In this document: one piece after another, positions 9,210 to 17,710 of the stretch
Position numbering within the stretch: position 1 is the first letter of the stretch
How the letters are laid out: each line of letters begins with the position of its first letter
Source: Bacillota bacterium
GTDB taxonomy: Bacteria; Chloroflexota; Dormibacteria; Dormibacterales; Dormibacteraceae
Assembly: GCA_021323605.1 (NCBI GenBank)
Contig: JAJPKS010000219.1
Span: 1-50,811 of the forward strand
Length of the DNA: 50,811 nucleotides
Reading direction: 5' to 3'
Notes under the pieces: generated by a model
Seen by the model: the letters and a program-made list of their open reading frames with translations, nothing else
Told to the model about the DNA's origin: nothing
The model's database searches: none
Made by a program: the position numbers and the translations under genes

Positions 9210-9437
9210 GTGACCCGCCGGGCGGGGGCCATCCTGCTGGCATCGGTGGCCGGGGCCATCGGCTTCGCGGGCCCGCTCGCGGCCGGTTGGATGCTGTACC
9301 TCCGCCTGTGGGGAGATTCCATCCTGGTCCTGGCCGTGATCGAGACCCTGTTCGGTGCGGCCGGCGTCTACGCCGGCTGGATCCTGGCCATGCTGGTCTT
9401 CTCCGCCGTCCGGGACGCCGATGGCGACCGGCCCTGA
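9210..9437 (+). CDS. Small two-helix membrane protein (75 aa)
   Basis: The 75-residue product has two hydrophobic segments (about 6-30 and 37-64) separated by a short RLWGDS turn, and an acidic/basic tail. It begins with GTG just after a GGGGAG element, 17 bp behind the 57-aa gene, which suggests an operon. The function is unknown. Small membrane proteins of this kind often modulate a partner, but no partner is evident here. Confidence 0.5.
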   Translation: MTRRAGAILLASVAGAIGFAGPLAAGWMLYLRLWGDSILVLAVIETLFGAAGVYAGWILAMLVFSAVRDADGDRP

Positions 9438-9463
9438 GACCACGTTCGCCAGCCGTCGTCCAG

Positions 9464-9469
9464 TACCCT
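9464..9469 (+). promoter_or_regulatory. -10 box before the 104-aa gene
   Basis: TACCCT precedes the ATG at 9480 by 10 nt without a Shine-Dalgarno sequence. It is the same hexamer as at 8091 and, on the other strand, at 29929-29934. Confidence 0.45.
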
Positions 9470-9479
9470 CTTCACCGAG

Positions 9480-9794
9480 ATGTCTCAGGTAGAGGTCCTC
9501 GGCCCCAAGGGACCGCTGCGGCACGGTGGGGTCGACCTGCTCACATGGGCCCGCAACCAGCTCCGGGTGGCGAGCGAGATCGTGGACAACCCGGGAGGCG
9601 GGTTGCTCTTCGCCTCCCAGACCATCGGCCAGGTCAGAGCGGCGCTGGCGGAGACCGACGATCCCCGCTGGAGCCCGCTCGTCGAGCTGCTCGAGCGGGC
9701 CGAGGACGCGACCGTGCATCGCGATTTCCGGCGGGCTCGCGCCACGTTGGCGCAGGCCGGCGACGTCCTGGGCACGGCGGCCGCGACGGATTAG
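9480..9794 (+). CDS. Conserved-looking hypothetical protein (104 aa)
   Basis: This soluble, largely helical 104-aa protein contains LLTWARNQLRVASEIVDNPG and a second helical block with an acidic/hydrophobic pattern (LVELLERAEDATVHRDFRRA). I do not recognise a family. A TACCCT box 10 nt upstream supports the ATG. The 3' end overlaps the convergent glycosidase-like gene by 4 bp, at the two stop codons. Confidence 0.55.
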   Translation: MSQVEVLGPKGPLRHGGVDLLTWARNQLRVASEIVDNPGGGLLFASQTIGQVRAALAETDDPRWSPLVELLERAEDATVHRDFRRARATLAQAGDVLGTAAATD

Positions 9795-10762
9795 GCGCGG
9801 GCCGACCCGACCAGGTCCAGCACGGCTTCGAGCCAGGAGCGATCGTCGGCCGCCTCTCGGGCCAGCCAGTGCTCGGCCCCCCAGAGCAGGATGGTGTCGA
9901 AGCCGGCCCTCGCCAGCTCGCCCACCGTCACCGCCAGGTCGCGCGGGCGGCAGGTCCGCGGCTGCACCACGGCCCGACCCGGCGGCTCCCACGGCTCCGC
10001 CTGTGCCTCCACGATCCAGGTCCGCACGCCGGCGTCCAGGGCCCGCTCCCGCCAGCGGCGCGCATCCGCGCTCCAGTCACCGGCGGCCGCGGCCACGACC
10101 GGAACGCCCAGCCGGCGGGTCCCGATCCGCCGATAGACGTCCAGCCCCAGCACGTCGCCCGCCCCCAGCAGGGAGAGCGCCTCGGCCGCCGGCGGCGGCG
10201 CCGGCCGGTTGGCGCCTGGCCGTCGTGAGGCCGCATCCAGGCGACGGTTGAAGTGGGCGAACACGTTCACCGCCAGCGGTCGCGAGTCGAGCGCCCGCGC
10301 CGCCGCGATCTCTCGGCGGAGGAACTCGGGGCCGATCCACCAGCGAAGGGGCCCGGAGGGGTTGAGAGGCTCGTTCTCCACCTGCCAGGCCTCCACCGAC
10401 CGACGCTCTCGGTAGCGTTCGACCGTGGTCTGGAGGACCTCCAGGGTGGTCCGGGCCAGCGCCGGGTTGGCGGCGGCCACGTCGACGCCGGGCGGAGCGT
10501 AGGTCTCCAGCCGATCGGGGAGGTGGAACTCCGGCCAGCCCGGGGCCTTCATGCCCACCGTGAGCAGCACCGGCTTCCCCCCCTCCTCGGCCAGGGAGAG
10601 CTGCCAGTCCAGGTCGTCGTACCCCGAGCTCAGCACGCGCAGGCCGGGGACGGAGAGGCGGAGCGGCGCCAGGGGCAGGTCGATCAGGCGCCGGAAGGCG
10701 GACCGCCACTCCAGGCCCCTGGCCGCGGCCCGGTGGGGGGAGAAGGTGGTGCCGATCCGCAT
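9791..10762 (-). CDS. TIM-barrel glycoside hydrolase-like protein
   Basis: The 323-aa product starts with a typical barrel strand (MRIGTTFSPHRA). It has the acid/base motif of clan GH-A in AWQVENEP (N130, E131) and a late strand with Glu (WIVEAQAEPW, E252 or E256) where the nucleophile is expected. LGLDVYRRIG and DTILLWGAEHW are further strand ends. There is no signal peptide, so it would act in the cytoplasm. The ATG at 10762 has a GGGTGAGG Shine-Dalgarno sequence. The gene lies 14 bp after the 166-aa hypothetical gene and is probably in operon with it. I cannot assign a substrate; a non-catalytic relative is possible. Confidence 0.65.
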   Translation of the reverse strand: MRIGTTFSPHRAAARGLEWRSAFRRLIDLPLAPLRLSVPGLRVLSSGYDDLDWQLSLAEEGGKPVLLTVGMKAPGWPEFHLPDRLETYAPPGVDVAAANPALARTTLEVLQTTVERYRERRSVEAWQVENEPLNPSGPLRWWIGPEFLRREIAAARALDSRPLAVNVFAHFNRRLDAASRRPGANRPAPPPAAEALSLLGAGDVLGLDVYRRIGTRRLGVPVVAAAAGDWSADARRWRERALDAGVRTWIVEAQAEPWEPPGRAVVQPRTCRPRDLAVTVGELARAGFDTILLWGAEHWLAREAADDRSWLEAVLDLVGSARA

Positions 10763-10776
10763 CGCCTCACCCGGCC

Positions 10777-11277
10777 CTACTGGGGGCCCCGGCGGCGGAC
10801 CTCGCCCACCCGCACCAGCGCCTCCCGGAGCTCGCGGATCCAGTCCGCCTGGTGCCTGCCGACCAGGCGCACGCACCAGGCCAGGGCATCGCTCCGGCTC
10901 CGGGCCACTCCGGCCTCGACGAGCGTGTCGAGCACACGCCGCTCCTGGAGCCGGAGCCGGGTCATGACCGGGACGGACAGGGTGGTGAAGAGGATGCGTT
11001 CGCCGGCCGTCTCCACGCCCCAGGAGAGGCGGCGCCGGAAGCGCTGCTCGGCCTCCTGGGCGATGCGCACGCGGGCCTCGCGGGTGGCCTCCCGAAACCG
11101 CCGGACCATCCCCGGGCGCACCGGTGACCCCGTGGGCGAGCCGCCATCCGGATCGGGAAGCCGCCCCACCACCAGGATCTCCTCCTGGTCCATCTCCACC
11201 ATGGGAGGCCCGTCGAACCACCCCGGAGGTAGGCGGTTGAGCACCCAGGTGACGATCTCTTCTTCCTCGGTTGTCAT
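10777..11277 (-). CDS. Conserved hypothetical protein, possibly DNA-binding (166 aa)
   Basis: The protein has an acidic N-terminus (TTEEEEIVTWVLNRLPPGWFDGPP), a short beta section (EEILVVGRLPDP) and a long helical, Arg-rich C-terminal half. The end (ERRVLDTLVEAGVARSRSDALAWCVRLV) resembles the ribbon-helix-helix pattern, in which 'GVARSRSDALAW' would be the turn between the helices. I infer possible DNA binding, with no proof. The ATG at 11277 follows TGTAAT by only 4 nt, which is tight for a leaderless start. It precedes the glycosidase-like gene by 14 bp. Confidence 0.6.
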   Translation of the reverse strand: MTTEEEEIVTWVLNRLPPGWFDGPPMVEMDQEEILVVGRLPDPDGGSPTGSPVRPGMVRRFREATREARVRIAQEAEQRFRRRLSWGVETAGERILFTTLSVPVMTRLRLQERRVLDTLVEAGVARSRSDALAWCVRLVGRHQADWIRELREALVRVGEVRRRGPQ

Positions 11278-11287
11278 TGCTATTACA

Positions 11288-11296
11288 TTGTTACAA
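11288..11296. promoter_or_regulatory. Short palindrome in a divergent intergenic region
   Basis: TTGTTACAA is a 9-bp palindrome (TTGT-N-ACAA) lying just upstream of the 166-aa gene and between two divergent genes, in an AT-rich patch unlike its surroundings. It could be an operator, perhaps for the putative DNA-binding product next to it. The evidence is position and symmetry only. Confidence 0.3.
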
Positions 11297-11364
11297 CTCG
11301 TCCGCTCACCACGACGTCAGGCGAGTCGTCCCCCTCCAGGTTGACCGGGCAAGGCTTCTGCCCC

Positions 11365-12552
11365 ATGATCGAGGCGCGGGGACACGCGGCAGTGGGGGCA
11401 GCGAACGGGACGGGGTTTCGCTACGGAATCGAGCACGAGGCCGCCCTTCTGCGTCCAGACGGCACCTTCGCCGACTTCACCAACACCCGGTTCGAGGAGC
11501 TGCAGGCGATCGTCGACGCCCTACCCGTCTACCCTGCGGACTACCCCGGGCTGCGCATCGGTGACCGGGGCATCAAACGTAAACGCTGGTACGTCGAGGG
11601 GTACGAGCGCTTTGGGCCGAGGGGAGAGTTCCTGCATTGCGACCCCAAGGGCATCGAGGTCCGCACCCCCATCTGCATCAGCGTCGCGGACACCGCGGCC
11701 CGGCTTCGCTCCGATCACGCGCGCCTCGTCCGCCAAGCGGCCCGGCACGGCTTCCGCGTCCTGGCCATCGGGTTCAACCCGGTGCGACGCGCCTACCGGA
11801 TCGACCCTGCCCTCAACCGATGGGAGCGCCGTCACCGCCTGCTCACCCCCGAGGACCGCACCGACCACCTCCACATGACGACCTACGGCCCCGACCTCAA
11901 CCTCTCCTGGGCCGAGCTGAGCCCCCGTCAGACGATCGACGCGGCGGCCAAGCTGACCTTCTACAGCCCCTACTTGGTCCCTTTCTCGTTCGCCTCTCCC
12001 TTCTTCCAGGGGACCCTTTGGGAGGGGCTCTCCGTCCGCACCTTCGTGCGTACCGGACCCCGCCCGGCGGCCCTGGCCTTCGTCGCCAGCCCGGACGACC
12101 TGCTGGCCACCGACCCCTCCCTCACCCAGCTGGCCAGGAGCGAGGCGGAGGTGGGACGGATCGAGTTCAAGGCCTTCGACGCCTCCGGCGATTTCGCGCT
12201 CTACGGCGAGCTGCTCACCCTGCTCAAGGGGCTGATCCTGGACCAGCGCCTCTCCGGCCGCCGCCTGACCCCGGACGCGCGGCTGCACCGGGTCTCGGCC
12301 ATCGAGGGGTTCCACGCCCCGGAGATCCGGGAGGCCGCGGAGGTCGTGTTGCGGGCCGCCGAGGAGGCGCTCGGCGACCCCGAGGACCGGCAGCGGCTGC
12401 GCCGCCTCTGGGGACGCTTGCGATCGCGCTCCTGCCCGGCCGAGGGGATGCGGCGCCGCTACCTGGCCGGGCAGGAGGTGGCGGGCCTGCGTCGCCGGCC
12501 ATCGGCCCCGACCGCGGGGAGGGACGAGGCCTCCGCCGGTACGGCGGGCTAG
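11365..12552 (+). CDS. Glutamate-cysteine ligase family 2 (GCS2) protein
   Basis: The conserved part begins with FRYGIEHEAALL, the nucleotide/glutamate-binding start of the GCS2 family. HCDPKGIEVRTPICIS and TDHLHMTTYGPDLN follow. The family joins glutamate to the amino group of cysteine or another amine, the first step of glutathione and ergothioneine synthesis. No glutathione synthetase or egt gene lies nearby, so the amine is uncertain. Three starts are possible: TTG at 11341, ATG at 11365 and GTG at 11392. I chose the ATG. A TTGACC at 11341 with CATGAT 17 nt later could instead be a promoter and favour the GTG. The 3' end overlaps the convergent gene by 4 bp. Confidence 0.78.
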   Translation: MIEARGHAAVGAANGTGFRYGIEHEAALLRPDGTFADFTNTRFEELQAIVDALPVYPADYPGLRIGDRGIKRKRWYVEGYERFGPRGEFLHCDPKGIEVRTPICISVADTAARLRSDHARLVRQAARHGFRVLAIGFNPVRRAYRIDPALNRWERRHRLLTPEDRTDHLHMTTYGPDLNLSWAELSPRQTIDAAAKLTFYSPYLVPFSFASPFFQGTLWEGLSVRTFVRTGPRPAALAFVASPDDLLATDPSLTQLARSEAEVGRIEFKAFDASGDFALYGELLTLLKGLILDQRLSGRRLTPDARLHRVSAIEGFHAPEIREAAEVVLRAAEEALGDPEDRQRLRRLWGRLRSRSCPAEGMRRRYLAGQEVAGLRRRPSAPTAGRDEASAGTAG

Positions 12553-12968
12553 GCGAAGGTCTCCGGTGGATGGGGTGGCCGCCGCCAGCGGATGTAGGGA
12601 TGCCCGGTCTCGGCGTGATACTGGTCGGCGCGCTCCACCGCGGCGTCGTAGGCCAGGTCGAAGGCGGCCCGGTCCCGCCGCCCGATCGCGTCCAGGAGCG
12701 GCGTCAGCGCCTCCTCCTGGAAAGCCTGGATCGGCTCTCGGTACCGGGGGCGGACCACCGCCAGCGCACGGAGCTGGCTCCGGACGCGACGGACGAAGTA
12801 CGCGGCCAACTCCCAGTTGCCCCGGTCGGCGGCATGCCAGGCGGAGCCGAACGACCGCGCCACCGAGGCCATGACCTCGCCCGTGCCGGGGAGCAGGGAG
12901 GCGATCTCCTCCAGGTTCAGCTCGGCGTGGCGGGTACGGACCCGGATGGAGCCGCCGTCGTCAGCCAC
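12549..12968 (-). CDS. Hypothetical helical protein (139 aa)
   Basis: The 139-residue product is almost entirely alpha-helical: an N-terminal ELNLEEIASLLPGTGEVMASVARSF segment, a WELAAYFVRRVRSQL helix, and a C-terminal block ending HPYIRWRRPPHPPETFA. This looks like a four-helix bundle. I do not recognise a specific family. The start is a GTG without an obvious Shine-Dalgarno sequence. A TACGAT box (minus strand, 13079-13084) lies about 110 nt upstream. Confidence 0.55.
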   Translation of the reverse strand: MADDGGSIRVRTRHAELNLEEIASLLPGTGEVMASVARSFGSAWHAADRGNWELAAYFVRRVRSQLRALAVVRPRYREPIQAFQEEALTPLLDAIGRRDRAAFDLAYDAAVERADQYHAETGHPYIRWRRPPHPPETFA

Positions 12969-13070
12969 GGGCCGGACCCGGTCGGCGCTCGCCGCCGCTC
13001 CGCGGGATGGTCGTCGTTCGCTTCACGTGTCGCTCGATCGATGGCAACGGTCGGAGGAGATTGGGCGGGT

Positions 13071-13081
13071 GATGACTCATC
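13071..13081. promoter_or_regulatory. Palindrome between divergent genes
   Basis: GATGACTCATC is a perfect 5-N-5 inverted repeat that overlaps a TACGAT box (minus strand) between the divergent 139-aa and EVE-domain genes. It may be an operator, but nothing else supports that. Confidence 0.3.
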
Positions 13082-13139
13082 GTAGAGGATGCCGTTGTCG
13101 TCCCGCCGCCGCGGCCACGCTCGGCCATCATGGGAGGCG

Positions 13140-13598
13140 ATGAACGACTGGCTCGTCGTCCTCAGCGAGGACAACTGGGAGATCTGCGTACGCGAGGGGC
13201 TGCTGGGGCTGGGGCGAAACGCCGAGCGACGGCTGAACCGGATGGCGGAGGGCGACCGGGTGTGGATCTACGTCAACCGGAAGTACGTCGATCACCAGCT
13301 GCCGCGGGTTCAGGAACTCCGCGCCGTGGCCAGGGTCACCGGCCCGGTGCGCCATCTCGACCGCAGCCCCTGGAAGCCACGCGGCGAGCAGCGGTTCACG
13401 GTCGCGCGTCCCATCGCGGTGGAGCGGCGATGCGCCGTCCCCTTGCTCGGGGTGCTGAAGGGCTTGAGCTTCGCCGGTCGGCCCCCAGCCTGGGGCATAC
13501 GACTGCTCGACGCCCCGCTCCGCCTGACCGCGGAGGACGTGGCCAGGCTCGAGCTGGCGCTCGAGGCCGGCCGGCCCGTCCCCGGCCTCGGCCGCTGA
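13140..13598 (+). CDS. EVE-domain (PUA-like fold) protein
   Basis: The 152-aa protein begins MNDWLVVLSEDNWE and shows the EVE/PUA-like succession of beta strands: GDRVWIYVNRK, RAVARVTGPVRH, and RFTVARPIAVER. The WGIRLLDAPLRLTAEDVARLELAL end is also typical. EVE domains read modified bases in DNA or RNA and occur in restriction and RNA-linked systems. The ATG at 13140 has GGGAGG 4 nt before it; an upstream ATG at 13089 adds only unconserved residues. The helicase-like gene starts 70 bp downstream on the same strand, so the two may work together. Confidence 0.72.
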   Translation: MNDWLVVLSEDNWEICVREGLLGLGRNAERRLNRMAEGDRVWIYVNRKYVDHQLPRVQELRAVARVTGPVRHLDRSPWKPRGEQRFTVARPIAVERRCAVPLLGVLKGLSFAGRPPAWGIRLLDAPLRLTAEDVARLELALEAGRPVPGLGR

Positions 13599-13652
13599 GC
13601 CCCTCCCGCCGCCCCTCCGCGCGCGTGGCCGCCGCCCGCTCCCGCGACCGGG

Positions 13653-13658
13653 TAGCCT
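13653..13658 (+). promoter_or_regulatory. -10 box before the helicase-like gene
   Basis: TAGCCT lies 10 nt before the ATG at 13669. A weak GAAGGCGG is also present, so a leaderless and a leadered reading are both possible. Confidence 0.35.
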
Positions 13659-13668
13659 GAAGGCGGCC

Positions 13669-16209
13669 ATGCCCCGCGCCATCCTCCAGGAGTTGCTCCC
13701 GCAGCTCACGGCCGTTTTGCGGGACGAGATCCAGGCGCGACGGCGGCGGGGCGACGACCGCGTCCGCCTCGGTCAGGCCCGCTTCCTGGACCGCTCGCTG
13801 CGCGGCTGGCTCTACGAGTTCCGCGCCCACGACGAGGTCCAGACGCCGGACGCCAGCCGCGTCTGGCTGGAGGCCGGCGAGGCCCGTGTTCCCGGCTCGA
13901 TCGTGACCACGGACGGGTTCGACCTCCTGCTCGAGCTCGAGGAGCGACTGGAGGCGCCGCCCCACCGCGCCGTCCTCCGGATCGAGGGGTGGCACCTCCT
14001 GGACGCCCTGTGGCACCGGCTGGAGACGACGGCGGAGGAGGAGGGCCCGGGGAGCGGCCGCCCGCTCCGAGCGGTGGGGGTCTCCTGGGTCCTGACCGCC
14101 GCCCCCTCAACCGGCGGCCCACGGCCCAGGCTGGACGAGCACCAGTCGCTGGCCGTCGACCAGGCGCTGCAGAACCCGGCCACCTTCCTCTGGGGAGGGC
14201 CGGGGACGGGGAAGACCACGGTCCTCGCCCGCCTGGTGCGGGAGGCCAGCGAGCGTGGCCAGCGGGTACTCGTCATCGCCGAGCGCAACACCACCCTGGA
14301 CGCGGCCATGCTGGCCATCGCGCGCCAGCTCGAGGCGGCCGGGAACCCGGGCCGGGCCCTCCGGCTGGGCACCGCCCCGGACTCCGAGGTCCGCCGCCAT
14401 CCCTGGCTCACGGCCGAGGCCATCCTCCCCGGCGCCGAGCCGGAGCTGATGGAGCGCCTCGACCGCTGTCGGTCCGCGCTCGCCACCCACCGCGTCGGGA
14501 GCCCCGAGCTCGACCGGGCGCGGCAGGAGCTGAGGGCGGTAGCGCACCAGGTGGCGGCCTGGGAACGGGAGCTGGCCGCCGGCCGTCAGGTCCTGGGCGC
14601 GGCTCTGGCCAGGGTCCTGCTCGACGGCTTCTTCTCCGGGCTCCGCGCCGACCTCGTGGTCCTGGAGGACGCGGACGCCGTCCCCGTCCCCTTCGCGCTG
14701 CTGGCGGCCGCGATGGCGGACCAGCACTTCGTCGCCTGCGGCGACCTCCGGGGCCGCCCGCCCTCGACCACGTCCCGCACCGAGGCCGTCCGCCGGTGGC
14801 TCGGAAGCCACGTCTTCGATCACGCCGGCGTCGATCGGGCGGTCCGCTACGGTCGCCCGGAGCGACGCTTGGTGGCGCTCCGGCGCCAGTACCGGATGCA
14901 CCCTCGCATCTCCCGGGTGGCCTCCCGGGCCCTCTACGGTGGTGACCTCCACGACGGCATCGGGGTCGAAGGGGCGACCGTCCCCATCGCCCAGCGACCG
15001 CCGAGCCCCCGCGACGCCATCGTCGCGGTCGACACCCACGCCCTCTCCCCGGTCGGCCTCTGGAGCCGCCCCGCGCCCGGGCAATCGAGGCTGAACCCGG
15101 CCCACGCGATCGTGGACCTGCTGCTGGTCGCAGGGGCCCTGCCCCACCACGCCTCGATCGCGATCCTCACCCCTTTCCGCACTCAGGCCCACCTGCTGCG
15201 ACTGCTGGTGGAGGATCTGGGCTGGCACGGCACCGTCCGGGTGTCGACGGTGGGGGCCAACCGGGCACCCGGCGCCGACATGGTCGTCCTGGATCTCGTC
15301 TCCGCCCCACCGCAGCGGCCACTGGGGCCCCTGCTGACCGGCGACGCCTGGTCTCCGGCCGGCCAGGTCTTCAACCTGGCCCTCGGCCAGGCCCGGGGCA
15401 AGCTGATGGTGGTCGCGGACCAGGCCTGGCTCCGGGAGGGATCGAGGCCGGGCGACGTCCTGCCCGACCTCTTCTACCAGCTGGGGCAGGAAGGACGGCC
15501 CAGCTTTCTCACCTACGAGGCGCTCGCCGAGCAGCTCGAGCAGGTCGGCCTGGGGGGAGTGGCGGAGGTGCGACGCGGTCCCGTTCTCGAGGTTGCCGCC
15601 CCGGCCGCGGCCGCCCGGGAGCTGAGGATCGGCCTGGCCACGGCCCTGCCCCCGCCGAGCTGGCTGCGCTCGGCCGGCGAGGGAGGAGCGTCCATCCTCG
15701 TCCACGGCACGGGGCTTTCCCGGGAGTGGCACGCCATCCCCGGCGCCCTCTTCCTGGAGACGCGCCCCCCGCTGAACGCGCTGGTCGGTGACCGGGAGGA
15801 GCTCTGGCTCGAGCTGCCGCAGCCGGGCTGGACGCTCCTTCTCCGCCTCCCGTCGTCGGCCCTCCACCTGGGTCGACTGATCGGGTTGGTCCCCGAGGAC
15901 GAGCGCTGCCCTCCTCTCGAGCCTCGGGGACGCGAATGGGGCCCCCTCGGTCCCCTCTGTCCCCGCTGCGGGGGCGCGCTCTGGGCTGTGGAGGGTCCGG
16001 TCGGGCTCGAGCCCCGCTGCGTGGCCGAGGGCTGCGGGGAGCCGCAGGCCTGGACCGTGGAGACGGCGGCCCGGTACCTGGCGGCGGCGCAGGTGAGCTG
16101 CGAGCGGTGCGGGGCCCCGCCCAGGGTCAGGACCGGCCGGGTGGGCCTGCTGGTGCGCTGCTCGCGCCCCGGCTGCGACTGGTGGCGACCGCTCGCCGAC
16201 TACCTGTGA
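13669..16209 (+). CDS. UPF1-like superfamily 1 helicase with eroded motifs and two C-terminal zinc ribbons
   Basis: This 846-aa protein has the order of a UPF1/DNA2-like SF1 helicase: Q-motif (LDEHQ, about 155-159), intact Walker A (GGPGTGKTT, 176-184) and an intact RRQYRMHP motif IV near 383-392. Other motifs are degraded. Walker B reads VVLEDADAV (333-335 ED-A instead of DEA). Motif III is GDLRGRPP without its Gln. Motif V is VGANRAPGAD rather than DxFQGxE. Motif VI is LALGQAR, so Gln replaces the arginine finger. The tail holds two four-Cys zinc ribbons (CPRC with CVAEGC, and CERC with CSRPGC). It may bind ATP and nucleic acid without normal hydrolysis. The EVE gene upstream suggests a joint nucleic-acid role. 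Confidence 0.75.
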   Translation: MPRAILQELLPQLTAVLRDEIQARRRRGDDRVRLGQARFLDRSLRGWLYEFRAHDEVQTPDASRVWLEAGEARVPGSIVTTDGFDLLLELEERLEAPPHRAVLRIEGWHLLDALWHRLETTAEEEGPGSGRPLRAVGVSWVLTAAPSTGGPRPRLDEHQSLAVDQALQNPATFLWGGPGTGKTTVLARLVREASERGQRVLVIAERNTTLDAAMLAIARQLEAAGNPGRALRLGTAPDSEVRRHPWLTAEAILPGAEPELMERLDRCRSALATHRVGSPELDRARQELRAVAHQVAAWERELAAGRQVLGAALARVLLDGFFSGLRADLVVLEDADAVPVPFALLAAAMADQHFVACGDLRGRPPSTTSRTEAVRRWLGSHVFDHAGVDRAVRYGRPERRLVALRRQYRMHPRISRVASRALYGGDLHDGIGVEGATVPIAQRPPSPRDAIVAVDTHALSPVGLWSRPAPGQSRLNPAHAIVDLLLVAGALPHHASIAILTPFRTQAHLLRLLVEDLGWHGTVRVSTVGANRAPGADMVVLDLVSAPPQRPLGPLLTGDAWSPAGQVFNLALGQARGKLMVVADQAWLREGSRPGDVLPDLFYQLGQEGRPSFLTYEALAEQLEQVGLGGVAEVRRGPVLEVAAPAAAARELRIGLATALPPPSWLRSAGEGGASILVHGTGLSREWHAIPGALFLETRPPLNALVGDREELWLELPQPGWTLLLRLPSSALHLGRLIGLVPEDERCPPLEPRGREWGPLGPLCPRCGGALWAVEGPVGLEPRCVAEGCGEPQAWTVETAARYLAAAQVSCERCGAPPRVRTGRVGLLVRCSRPGCDWWRPLADYL

Positions 16210-16263
16210 GTTACCCACGTCAACCCCCACGCTGCGGCGAGGGTGTTGGCGGCACGGTGACGT

Positions 16264-16282
16264 GGCCCCCGGCCGGGGGGCC
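16264..16282. terminator. GC-rich hairpin between convergent genes
   Basis: GGCCCCC and GGGGGCC form a 7-bp stem with a 5-nt loop between the convergent helicase-like and cofE genes. There is no U-tract on either side, so it may be a bidirectional pause or terminator rather than a classical intrinsic terminator. Confidence 0.4.
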
Positions 16283-16303
16283 GAGGCCGGCGGCACCGGT
16301 CTC

Positions 16304-17053
16304 TTACCGGAAGAGGTCGAGTTCGGGCGGCCGGATGAGGTCGCGGCCACGGCCCGGGGGGGCCTCGGCGTGCCAACCCCGGATCACCGCCACCGGCACC
16401 CGGTCCGTCTTGCGCATGACCAGCTCGGCGGCCGCGGCCAGCTCGTCCGCCACCGCCACCACCGTCGCCCTCATCTCGCGCCCGTGATCGTCCGGCCGGC
16501 CCCGATAGTCGATGAGCGGGGCCAACCCCGCCACCCCCAGGGCCACGTTGACGATGCCGGTGCGCCAGGGCCGCCCGAAGGTGTCGGCCACGATCACCGC
16601 CGTCTCCCGGCCGGTGAGCTCCCGCAGCCGCATCCGCAGACGGGCCGCGCTCCGGTCGCAGTCCTCGGGCAGCAGGCACACCACCTCCTGGCCGGGGACG
16701 TTGGAGTGGTCCACCCCGGCGTTGGCGCAGACGAAGCCGTGCCGGGTTTCGGTGATCAGCACCCGTTCCGCCCGTACCACCCTTGCGCTCTCGTCGAGCA
16801 CCACCTGCACGAACCGGGGGTCGTGGCCGAGCCGCTCGGCGTAGCCTCGAGCGACCTCACCTGGCTCCACCCGGCGCAGGTCGCGCAGCCGCCCCTCCGC
16901 CTTGGAGACCACCTTCTGGGCCACGACCACCACGTCGCCGTCGCGCAACCCGCCGCAGCGGGCGGCGTGGAGCGCGATCAGCGCCCCCAGGTCGTCTCCG
17001 GGCTGGACCTCAGGCAGGCCCCGGATCCCCAGGATCGAGATACCCTCGCTCAT
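16304..17053 (-). CDS. cofE: Coenzyme F420-0:L-glutamate ligase
   Basis: The 249-aa protein matches CofE (FbiB N-terminal domain) along its length and would add glutamates to F420-0. Characteristic segments are GDVVVVAQKVVSKAEGR near residue 45, VLITETRHGFVCANAGVDHSN, and VIVADTFGRPWRTGIVNVALG with LIDYRG. There is no nitroreductase-like domain as in mycobacterial FbiB, so this is the stand-alone form. It is the last gene of a four-gene operon, 27 bp after cofC. The convergent hairpin at 16264-16282 lies just beyond its stop. Confidence 0.93.
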   Translation of the reverse strand: MSEGISILGIRGLPEVQPGDDLGALIALHAARCGGLRDGDVVVVAQKVVSKAEGRLRDLRRVEPGEVARGYAERLGHDPRFVQVVLDESARVVRAERVLITETRHGFVCANAGVDHSNVPGQEVVCLLPEDCDRSAARLRMRLRELTGRETAVIVADTFGRPWRTGIVNVALGVAGLAPLIDYRGRPDDHGREMRATVVAVADELAAAAELVMRKTDRVPVAVIRGWHAEAPPGRGRDLIRPPELDLFR

Positions 17054-17080
17054 CGGCTCGAGGCACGGCCGGAGAGCGGT

Positions 17081-17710
17081 TCACCCCGCCAGCCGGCGCA
17101 GCTCCTCCAGATCGGCCGGCTCGTCGAGGTCGAGGGCCAGGTCCGGCGACTCGTAGAGCTCGAACCGCACTCCACGATCGGCCGCGTCCCTGGCGAACTT
17201 CTCCAGCGAGTCATCGCCGAAGTGCAGGCCGAGCGCGTCGGGCGGGCGGAGGTAGAGGGCGTTCGTCCCCCCGCGGCCGACGGCCGGAGCCGCCATCGCC
17301 ACCGGTCCCTCCATTCGGCGGGCCGCAGCCAGCATGGACGCGATGGTACCCCGGCTCACCAGGGGCAGGTCGCTGGAGAGCAACAGGACGGCCCCCGCCC
17401 CGCCGGTGCGGGCGTGCTCGATGCCGCGCCGGGCGGCCAGGTTCTGGCCCCCCGGGCGGTCCTCCAGCAGCACCTCGGCGCCGGCGTCGCCGGCCAGGCG
17501 GGCGGCCGCCTCGCTCCCGCACACCGCCAGCACCCGGTCGCCGGCACCCGCCGCCGCCAGCGCCAGGCGCGCGTTGCGCTCGGCCAGCTCCCGGCGCTGG
17601 GCCGGCCCCAGCGCCGGCCGCAGGCGCTGCTTGGCCTCGTCGAAGCCCTTGATCAACACCACCACCCACACCTCCACCGGGGAGGACGTCGGGCCTTCGG
17701 GCGGCATCAT
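17081..17710 (-). CDS. cofC: 2-phospho-L-lactate (or phosphoenolpyruvate) guanylyltransferase
   Basis: The 209-aa protein is a small nucleotidyltransferase of the CofC/FbiD type, which activates the three-carbon acid for the F420 side chain. Evidence includes [16 protein letters not shown] at the start (Lys for the triphosphate), [25 protein letters not shown] (metal-binding Asp) and [21 protein letters not shown] and [11 protein letters not shown] close the fold. The ATG overlaps the fgd stop as ATGA, which suggests translational coupling. It cannot be told from sequence whether phospholactate or phosphoenolpyruvate is used. Confidence 0.9.
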   Translation of the reverse strand: MMPPEGPTSSPVEVWVVVLIKGFDEAKQRLRPALGPAQRRELAERNARLALAAAGAGDRVLAVCGSEAAARLAGDAGAEVLLEDRPGGQNLAARRGIEHARTGGAGAVLLLSSDLPLVSRGTIASMLAAARRMEGPVAMAAPAVGRGGTNALYLRPPDALGLHFGDDSLEKFARDAADRGVRFELYESPDLALDLDEPADLEELRRLAG

